DNA of 11,409 nt from Planctomycetaceae bacterium (GTDB lineage Bacteria > Planctomycetota > Phycisphaerae > Phycisphaerales > SM1A02): assembly GCA_027488265.1 (NCBI GenBank), contig JAIYCA010000296.1:1-11409 (forward strand). Reading direction: 5' to 3'. Both the position numbers and the translations under genes were made by a program. A model generated the notes under the pieces. The model ran no database searches. It saw only the letters and a program-made list of their open reading frames with translations, and had not been told where the DNA came from. This document shows, piece by piece, positions 1 through 5,795 of the stretch. The number at the start of each line of letters is the position of its first letter. Position 1 is the first letter of the stretch.

Positions 1-1
1 A

Positions 2-3000
2 CCGCGCTTCTTCATCGAGTTGCAGCGGCATGTGCCTGAGCAAGAAGAGATCAATCCGTGGCTGCGCAAACTTGCTGCTGAGCTGGATCTACCGCTTGTC
101 GTCGACAACGACGCGCACTTCTTGCGACGCGAAGATCATGACGTGCACGACACGCTTTGCTGCATTTCGATGCAGAAAAACAAGGATGACGCGGCGCGTC
201 TCAAGTATCCCGAGTCGCTCTATGTGAAGAGCCCCGCCGAAATGAAGGCGCTCTTTCCTGAGGATCTCGAAGCGATCGCCAACGCGGGCCGTATCGCCGC
301 ACGCTGTGACGTGAAATTGCCGAAGGGCGAGAATCACGCGCCCGTCGTCAAGGTGCGTCACCCAGGGCACGGGCCGAAGTACGACCCCGCGAAAGATGGC
401 GATCTCACCGAGTGGTTCAAGGCGTATTGCCGTCTCATCGAGACGCTGCCCTTCGATGCAACGAAGGATGTTGAATCACCCTCAGATTTGAAGGCCAGTT
501 GCGATCGCGCGCTGCGCGACCTCTGCGAGGCGGGCGCGATTTGGCGCTACGGCGCCGATGGCATCACGCCGCAGATTCGTGCGCGACTCGAGCGCGAACT
601 CAAGATTCTCGCCGACAAATCGATCAGCGCGTACTTCCTCATCGTGTGGGACTTCGTGAACTGGGCGCGCCAGCGCGGCATTCCAGCGAATGCGCGTGGC
701 TCGGGCGTGGGCACGATGGCGGGGTATGTGCTCGGCCTTTCAAACGCGTGCCCTGAAAAGTATGGGCTTCTCTTCGAGCGCTTCACCGATCCCGATCGCT
801 CGGAGTATCCCGATATCGATATCGATATCTGCCAAGACGGCCGGGGCGCCGTCATCGACTACGTGCGCAAGAAGTACGGCCACGTCGCGCAGATCATTAC
901 GTTCGGTCGTTTGAAGGCGAAAGCCGCGGTCAAAGACGTTGCCCGCGTGATGGGCCTTACGCCGGCGGAAGGGCAGCATCTTGCGAACCTCATTCCCGCC
1001 GAACTCGACATCACGATCGAGGAGGCGATTGCGAAAGAGCCGCAGATTGCGCAGATGATCTCGGCGGATCCGCGCGTTTCGCGCGTCTTCGATCACGCGC
1101 GCGGGCTCGAGGATCACGCGCGCAACCAAGGTGTACACGCGGCAGGCGTGATCGTCGCGACGCGTCCGCTCGACGACATTGTTCCGCTCTGCCGCGCGGC
1201 TGGCGGGGCAGAAGAAGCGGTGACGCAATGGGATGGACCGACGTGTGAGAAGGTCGGTCTTCTCAAGATGGACTTCCTCGGGTTGCGCACGCTCTCGACG
1301 ATCGAGTTCGCGAAGAAGCTCATCCGCGACACGCTTTCGACGGAAGAGATTCATCGCGCTGTCGGGCGCACGACGCCGAAGAAGGGTGATGCCGCGGCTG
1401 CGTCGCTCGCGGATCCGCTTGACCTTGATCGCATTCCGCTCGATGACAAGCGCGTGCTCGCGCTCTTTACGCGCGGCGACACCAACGGCGTGTTCCAGTT
1501 TGAATCGGGCGGCATGAAGAAGCTGCTCGTCGACATGAAGCCCGACCGACTCGAGGATTTGATCGCGGCGAACGCGCTCTTCCGACCGGGTCCGATGGAC
1601 CTCATCCCCGACTACAACGCGCGCAAGCACGGGCGACAGGCTGTGCCGAAGGTGCACGATGTTGTCGAGCGATTCACCGCTGAAACCTACGGGATCATGG
1701 TGTATCAGGAGCAGGTGATGCAGGTGTTGCACCACCTCGGTGGCATTCCGCTGCGCGAAGCGTATTCGGTCATCAAGGCGATCTCGAAGAAGAAGCAAGA
1801 TGTCATCAACGGCGCGCGCGCGAACTTCGTGAAGGGCGCGGTCGAACGCGAACTTCCGCAGGCGAAGGCCGAAGAACTCTTCGACCTCATTCTCAAGTTC
1901 GCGGGTTACGGCTTCAACAAGAGTCACTCGACTGGTTACGCGATCATCGCGTACCAGACGGCGTATCTGAAGACCTACTTCCCAGCGCACTACATGTCGG
2001 CGGTGCTTTCGTTCGAAAGCCAAGCGCGCAAGATCGAAGAGTGGTCGGTCTATCTCGACGACTGCCGCAAACTCATCTATCCCGATCACAGCGCGGAGAA
2101 GCGCCACATCGGCGTCGAGGTTCGGCCGCCCGATGTCAATCTCTCCGAAGAGGATTTCGCGGTCGTCTTCGCGCCAGGCGAAAAAGTACACGCGTGGGGC
2201 GGCCACATTCGCTTCGGACTGAAGGCGATCAAGGGAATCGGCGCAGGCGCGATCCGCGCGATCATCGAAGAACGCCGCAAAAACGGGTCGTTCAAGTCGA
2301 TCTTTGATTTCTGCGAGCGTGTCGATGCGCGCTCGATCAATCGCTCGGGTCTCGAAGGACTCGTGAAGGCAGGTTGCTTCGATTCGCTGCACGGAACCGA
2401 GCAGCGCGCAGCGATGGTCGCGAGTCTTGAGAGTGCGATTTCTGCGGGGCAAAGCCTTGCACGCGATCGCGCGGGCGGGCAGGAGACTTTCTTCGGCATG
2501 TTCGAAGCGGCCGCGACGAAGACCGAGAGCGCAGCCGCGGCGGTGCAACTCAAGAAGGTTGCGCCGTGGGAACCGATGGAGGCGCTCGGCTACGAGAAGG
2601 AAGCGCTCGGCTTCCACGTATCGGGCCACCCGCTCGACATGTGGCGTGAAGAGATCGCGCAGTTCGCGACCGCCGATCTTCGTCGTGCGGCGGAGCTTCC
2701 GCAGGACACACCGATCGTTGTTGCGGGGCTCGTCTCGCGCATGCGTGCACTGGTTTCGCAGAAGGGCAAGAACCCGGGCGCGAAGATGATGATCCTCGGG
2801 CTCGCCGACAAGAACGCAACGATGGAAGGCGTGCTCTTTCCCGACGCGTTTGCGAAGTTTGGAGACCTTGTTGCGGGCGATCGCGCGATTGTGCTCATCG
2901 GATACATCGATCGCGGCCGAGGCGAACCGAACATCATCATCGATCGCGTGATTCCGCTCGATGATGCGGCGGCGCATCTTGCGACGCGGCTTGAAATCGC

Positions 3001-3322
3001 GATCGAATGCGGCGGCGACGACGCGCGGGCCGCGGAGAACACGCTCGATATGGTCGCTGGGCTTCTCAAACAAGCGAGTAGCGGCGCCTCGATGACGCCT
3101 GGCAAACCCGTCGAAGTGGTCGTTCATCTCGACGGCGACGCGCGACGTGTCACGCTTGCGGCACATCGGTTGCGCGTCGTGCCTGCGCGGCCGCTCCTCG
3201 ACGCGCTGCGGCGCATCGTTGGTGGTGATCGCGTCCGCGTGAAAGGTGGTTGGACGCCCGAGCGGCGCAAACCGAAACAGTGGGGCGGGCGACCGAGGAG
3301 CGATGAGCCGGTCGAGGTGTGA
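2..3322 (+). CDS. dnaE: DNA polymerase III alpha subunit (5' end cut off)
   Basis: This is the catalytic subunit of the replicative polymerase, extending DNA at the fork in the cytoplasm. The reading frame is open to the left edge, so about 1106 C-terminal residues are seen and most of the PHP domain is missing. Numbering from the edge, the end of the PHP domain is visible (NDAHF about 36-40, then a DHDVHD stretch). The palm follows, with PDIDID holding the two catalytic Asp (273 and 275), and KMDFLG holding the third (Asp424). Other conserved stretches are FQFESGGMK, ALFRPGPMD and GFNKSHSTGYA. A helix-hairpin-helix (GLKAIKGIGAGA, about 739-750) and an OB fold (about 903-986) come next, with a tail like the tau-binding region. 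The order matches DnaE rather than PolC or the ImuB-associated DnaE2. The gene ends 77 bp before the convergent prfA stop, and no strong terminator hairpin is seen between them. Confidence 0.97.
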   Translation, partial: PRFFIELQRHVPEQEEINPWLRKLAAELDLPLVVDNDAHFLRREDHDVHDTLCCISMQKNKDDAARLKYPESLYVKSPAEMKALFPEDLEAIANAGRIAARCDVKLPKGENHAPVVKVRHPGHGPKYDPAKDGDLTEWFKAYCRLIETLPFDATKDVESPSDLKASCDRALRDLCEAGAIWRYGADGITPQIRARLERELKILADKSISAYFLIVWDFVNWARQRGIPANARGSGVGTMAGYVLGLSNACPEKYGLLFERFTDPDRSEYPDIDIDICQDGRGAVIDYVRKKYGHVAQIITFGRLKAKAAVKDVARVMGLTPAEGQHLANLIPAELDITIEEAIAKEPQIAQMISADPRVSRVFDHARGLEDHARNQGVHAAGVIVATRPLDDIVPLCRAAGGAEEAVTQWDGPTCEKVGLLKMDFLGLRTLSTIEFAKKLIRDTLSTEEIHRAVGRTTPKKGDAAAASLADPLDLDRIPLDDKRVLALFTRGDTNGVFQFESGGMKKLLVDMKPDRLEDLIAANALFRPGPMDLIPDYNARKHGRQAVPKVHDVVERFTAETYGIMVYQEQVMQVLHHLGGIPLREAYSVIKAISKKKQDVINGARANFVKGAVERELPQAKAEELFDLILKFAGYGFNKSHSTGYAIIAYQTAYLKTYFPAHYMSAVLSFESQARKIEEWSVYLDDCRKLIYPDHSAEKRHIGVEVRPPDVNLSEEDFAVVFAPGEKVHAWGGHIRFGLKAIKGIGAGAIRAIIEERRKNGSFKSIFDFCERVDARSINRSGLEGLVKAGCFDSLHGTEQRAAMVASLESAISAGQSLARDRAGGQETFFGMFEAAATKTESAAAAVQLKKVAPWEPMEALGYEKEALGFHVSGHPLDMWREEIAQFATADLRRAAELPQDTPIVVAGLVSRMRALVSQKGKNPGAKMMILGLADKNATMEGVLFPDAFAKFGDLVAGDRAIVLIGYIDRGRGEPNIIIDRVIPLDDAAAHLATRLEIAIECGGDDARAAENTLDMVAGLLKQASSGASMTPGKPVEVVVHLDGDARRVTLAAHRLRVVPARPLLDALRRIVGGDRVRVKGGWTPERRKPKQWGGRPRSDEPVEV

Positions 3323-3399
3323 GCAACGCTTGATTTGCGCGAGGCTGGATTTCAGGTCGTCGGCCGAGAGGTCGTGCGTCGCGTCTACCTTCGCCTCAG

Positions 3400-4527
3400 T
3401 CACATGCTTGCGAGTCGCTCAGCGAGGTCCTTGGCGGCGAGTGCGTCGAGAACTGCGTCGAGTTCGCCCGCAAGGAGTTTCGCCAGCGGAAACGACTGCT
3501 CCACGCGATGGTCGACCGCAATTCCTTCCTTAAAGCGGTAGGTGCGGATTTTCTCCGCGCGATCGCCGGAGCCGATCATCGAGCGGCGCTCGGCACTTCT
3601 TTTGAGATCAGCCTCACGCTTGCGCAGTTCGTAGACTCGCGCGCGCAGCAAACGCCACGCTTTCTCGCGGTTCTGCCCCTGCGAGCGCGTCTCCTGCATG
3701 CGGACTTCAAGCCCTGTCGGCAGGTGAATGAGGTGCACCGCGGTCGCGACCTTGTTCACGTTCTGACCGCCTGGGCCTTGCGCCGTCGTGACCATTTCCT
3801 TCACCTCGGCTGGATCAAGTGCCGCATCGACCTCCTCGGGCTCGGGCATGCTCGCGACGGTGGCGGTCGACGTATGAATGCGGCCTTGCGCTTCCGTCGC
3901 AGGAACGCGCTTCACCTGATGCGTGCCACCTTCAAATTGCAGCGCGGCAAACGCGCCGTCGCCCTCGACGGTCGCGATGGCGTGGGTGAGTCCACCGACA
4001 TCGCCAGGCTTCGTTTCAACGACGTCGACGCGCCATCCTCGGCGCGCGGCGTACGCGCGGTACATCTCGAAGACCTCGCCTGCCCAGAGCGCAGCCTCAT
4101 CGCCGCCGACACCCATACGCACTTCAAGGACGAAACTCGCGATGCCTGCGTCGTCGCCGGTGACGAGCGCCTTCACGATCGTCTCAGCGAGCGCGCGGGC
4201 GCGTTGCTCGAGTTCCGGCTTCTCCGCGCGCGCCATCGCAGCCATTTCGGCATCGCCCGAGGCAAGGAGTTCGCTGAGCCCGACGAGTTCGTTCGCGCTC
4301 CGCTCAAGCGCGGCGAACGGCTCAAGCGTGCGCGCGAGCACCGAACGGCGGCGCGAGAGCGCGCTTGACTTGCGGTGATCGGCGGCGATCGCGAGATCTT
4401 CAAGTTGCGCGGCGATGCCGTCGTCCTCGGCGCGCTGTTGCGACAACACGCGACGCAAGTTCTCTGGGAGAAGCTCCGCGATCAGCGCGTCGGCGCGCGG
4501 GTCGATGTTGGCGGGGGAAGAAGACAC
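3400..4527 (-). CDS. prfA: Peptide chain release factor 1
   Basis: RF1 recognises UAA and UAG stop codons in the ribosomal A site and triggers release of the finished protein. With the GTG start chosen here the product is 375 aa, near the usual 355-365. Visible are GVGGDEAALWAGE (the family's GxGGDEA block), the PAT tripeptide at 209-211 that reads the stop codon (RF2 has SPF there), SQGRIHTS-type residues just after it, the catalytic GGQ at 253-255, and the C-terminal RTYRFKEG and DHRVEQSF blocks. An in-frame TTG at 4581 would give 393 aa. Neither start has a good Shine-Dalgarno sequence; GTG fits family length better. rpmE lies upstream on the same strand, a common neighbour of prfA, but the methyltransferase gene prmC that often follows is absent: dnaE lies there, convergent. 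GPGGQN replaces the more common GAGGQH. Confidence 0.95.
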   Translation of the reverse strand: MSSSPANIDPRADALIAELLPENLRRVLSQQRAEDDGIAAQLEDLAIAADHRKSSALSRRRSVLARTLEPFAALERSANELVGLSELLASGDAEMAAMARAEKPELEQRARALAETIVKALVTGDDAGIASFVLEVRMGVGGDEAALWAGEVFEMYRAYAARRGWRVDVVETKPGDVGGLTHAIATVEGDGAFAALQFEGGTHQVKRVPATEAQGRIHTSTATVASMPEPEEVDAALDPAEVKEMVTTAQGPGGQNVNKVATAVHLIHLPTGLEVRMQETRSQGQNREKAWRLLRARVYELRKREADLKRSAERRSMIGSGDRAEKIRTYRFKEGIAVDHRVEQSFPLAKLLAGELDAVLDALAAKDLAERLASM

Positions 4528-4620
4528 GATCGGTGGTCGGGGAGAACTTCGCAGGAGCGTACCGCGACAGCGCGCGATCAATCAGGACGCTTGAACTCGA
4601 CCGATGGCGTATGAAAGCCA

Positions 4621-4646
4621 AAGGCCGCCGCAAATGCGACGGCCTT
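4621..4646 (-). terminator. Terminator-like hairpin after rpmE
   Basis: Read on the minus strand, an 11-bp stem (AAGGCCGTCGC against GCGGCGGCCTT, with one U-G wobble) closes a 4-base loop. It is followed by TGGCTTTC, a weak U-rich run. It sits 72 bp downstream of the rpmE stop and about 90 bp upstream of prfA. It could end or attenuate rpmE transcription before prfA. The poor U tract leaves open that it is only a structured spacer or a processing site. Confidence 0.55.
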
Positions 4647-4718
4647 CGGGAATCTGTGGGTGAGCGTAGAAGCGCAGGTGCGAGCGCATGGAGCGCGCGA
4701 CGCGTGCGCGTCGGGCAA

Positions 4719-4946
4719 TCACTTCTTCTTGTTCTTGTCGAAGTAGTTGCCAGCGAACTTCTTCTGGAAGCGTTCAACGCGGCCGAGGGTGTCGACGAAG
4801 GTCTTCTGACCCGTGAAGAACGGGTGCGAGCCCGACCAAATTTCGACGTTCATCTCGGGCACCGTCGCGCCGACGGTCATCACGACCTCGCCACGGAAGA
4901 TGACCTTGCACTCGGGGTAGTACTTCGGATGGGTGTCCTTCTTCAT
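4719..4946 (-). CDS. rpmE: 50S ribosomal protein L31
   Basis: L31 is a small protein of the large ribosomal subunit that bridges the two subunits near the central protuberance. The 75-aa product starts MKKDTHPKY and carries the family signature HPFFTGQ (41-47) followed by VDTLGRVERFQKKF, so identity is clear. An ATG 36 bp downstream of the longest possible start is chosen because it gives the canonical MKKD N-terminus and has GGAG (4952-4955) 5 bases upstream. The zinc-binding cysteines of the classical form are gone: the CSxC pair before HPF reads WSGS and the first pair is absent, leaving a single Cys13. It is thus a zinc-independent (C-minus) L31. The C-terminus is Lys-rich (KNKKK). It lies upstream of prfA on the same strand, separated by a hairpin. 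Confidence 0.96.
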   Translation of the reverse strand: MKKDTHPKYYPECKVIFRGEVVMTVGATVPEMNVEIWSGSHPFFTGQKTFVDTLGRVERFQKKFAGNYFDKNKKK

Positions 4947-5099
4947 GGCTGCTCCAGTCGTTCTTCTCGGTTCGTGATCCAATCGTTCCGCGCGGCCTTC
5001 CGGTCACCCGTCAAGGCAGTCGCCGAACTTCGGAATTCACTGGTTCGGATCACTCGTTCGGTGTTGGACATCGCGCTCTCGCGCGGTGCGTGCTTTGAA

Positions 5100-5123
5100 T
5101 CCCGACCGCCGAGCGGCGGGGGA
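5100..5123. repeat. GC-rich inverted repeat (hairpin)
   Basis: TCCC-GA-CCGCC, a 4-base loop GAGC, then GGCGG-GGGA forms a 5-bp stem extended by 4 further pairs across a 2-base bulge. It lies 230 bp upstream of trxA and about 150 bp from the rpmE start. It has no U tract on either side, so a simple intrinsic terminator is unlikely. It may be an operator-like or leader structure. Confidence 0.45.
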
Positions 5124-5339
5124 TCGAAGAATGTACCAATCGCGGGCAGAGTTGCAAGCGACTCGAGATGTGGCGGGTGCGTTATTGGACGAAATCGATT
5201 GGAAGTTCCACGCTGGGTCGAACCATCTGCGACACTCGCGCGCTCTCCGCGGCCCCGCGTGGTTCCCAATCGGGTTCCGAGTCTGGGCCCGCGCGGGTAC
5301 GCACACTCCTCCGAGCGCGCGACGCGACGCTTCGGTCTG

Positions 5340-5346
5340 AAAGGGA
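5340..5346 (+). promoter_or_regulatory. Ribosome binding site of the thioredoxin gene
   Basis: AAAGGGA lies 6 bases before the ATG at 5353. It is the only Shine-Dalgarno-like run near this start and supports the chosen start codon. Confidence 0.6.
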
Positions 5347-5352
5347 AACACC

Positions 5353-5685
5353 ATGTCGGATGCACCGAACACGTTCAACGTCACGAGTGAGAACTTCGAC
5401 CGCGAGGTCGTTCAGGGATCGATGCCCGTACTCCTCGATTTCTGGGCAGCGTGGTGTCCGCCATGCCGCATGCTCAAGCCCGAGCTCGCTGCCCTCGCTC
5501 CCGAACTCGAAGGAAAGGTGCGCGTTGGCTTCGTCGATGTGGACGCCGAACCTGAGATCGCCGCCGCGTTTGGTGTGCGTGGCATTCCCGCGCTCTTCGT
5601 GATGAAGGACGGCGAGGTCGTTGATTCGTGGACTGGCTACATGCCGCGCGCGGCGGTCAAGGCACGGCTCGACCAGCTCGCGTGA
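5353..5685 (+). CDS. trxA: Thioredoxin with a WCPPC active site
   Basis: This is a cytoplasmic thiol-disulfide oxidoreductase that reduces protein disulfides. The 110-aa product has the classical thioredoxin fold markers: VLLDFWAAWC with the buried Asp29, the redox motif WCPPC at 34-38, FVDVDAEPEIA, and the cis-proline GIPALF (Pro79). There is no signal peptide or membrane segment, so it should be cytoplasmic. The active site is CPPC rather than the CGPC of standard TrxA. That change is expected to shift redox potential and is known from tryparedoxin- and nucleoredoxin-type proteins, although overall length and sequence here are plain thioredoxin. The gene is followed on the same strand by copA, whose start lies 10 or 109 bp after this stop, so the two are likely co-transcribed. 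The protein may serve copper homeostasis rather than general reduction (inference). The symbol is by family, not proven orthology. Confidence 0.93.
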   Translation: MSDAPNTFNVTSENFDREVVQGSMPVLLDFWAAWCPPCRMLKPELAALAPELEGKVRVGFVDVDAEPEIAAAFGVRGIPALFVMKDGEVVDSWTGYMPRAAVKARLDQLA

Positions 5686-5740
5686 GCGTTGCCGCATGGC
5701 GAACGACGAGACGGCAACTCCCGACACGGTGACGGCCATC

Positions 5741-5795
5741 AGGTGGCAGTCACGAGATGACAACCATGAGGTTGCAGTTTTTGAGGTGGCAGTCA
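5741..5795 (+). repeat. Triple imperfect direct repeat ahead of copA
   Basis: AGGTGGCAGTCA occurs at 5741-5752 and again, identical, at 5784-5795. A diverged copy, AGGTTGCAGTT, lies between them at 5769-5779. The last two copies are 15 bp apart, in one frame. The third copy contains the likely ribosome binding site and the first base of the copA ATG. It could be a repressor or mRNA-binding site, or merely a short duplicated coding stretch (EVAVF, EVAVM) if translation starts at 5696. Confidence 0.6.
5783..5789 (+). promoter_or_regulatory. Ribosome binding site deciding the copA start
   Basis: GAGGTGG ends 5 bases before the ATG at 5795. The alternative upstream ATG at 5696 has no comparable purine-rich run, which favours 5795. 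Confidence 0.55.

Larger units (their letters stand above)
4947..5352. other. Divergent intergenic region between rpmE and trxA
   Basis: These 406 bp separate two divergent transcription units and must hold promoters for both, but no clean sigma70-type pair of hexamers is visible on either strand. It holds one GC-rich hairpin (5100-5123) and GC-rich self-complementary stretches near 5250-5300. A 69-codon open frame (5131-5340) has no recognisable motif. No tRNA or known riboswitch fold was recognised. Confidence 0.6.

Noticed and set aside
3323..3399. Bidirectional terminator between dnaE and prfA
   Set aside because: No stem of useful length with a T-rich flank was found in these 77 bp.
740..3403. 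An 887-codon open frame on the minus strand opposite dnaE
   Set aside because: It mirrors a clear dnaE frame in GC-rich DNA. Its translation is Arg-rich, without any recognisable domain, as expected for a shadow of third-position G/C bias.
3508..4368. A 286-codon plus-strand frame opposite prfA
   Set aside because: No domain recognised, and the minus strand encodes a complete release factor with PAT and GGQ motifs.
5009..5014. TTGACG on the minus strand as a -35 box for rpmE
   Set aside because: No acceptable -10 hexamer lies 16-18 bases downstream.
5131..5340. Possible 69-aa small protein upstream of trxA
   Set aside because: No motif, membrane segment or convincing ribosome binding site; its amino acid make-up resembles translated noncoding GC-rich DNA. 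Left inside the intergenic entry.
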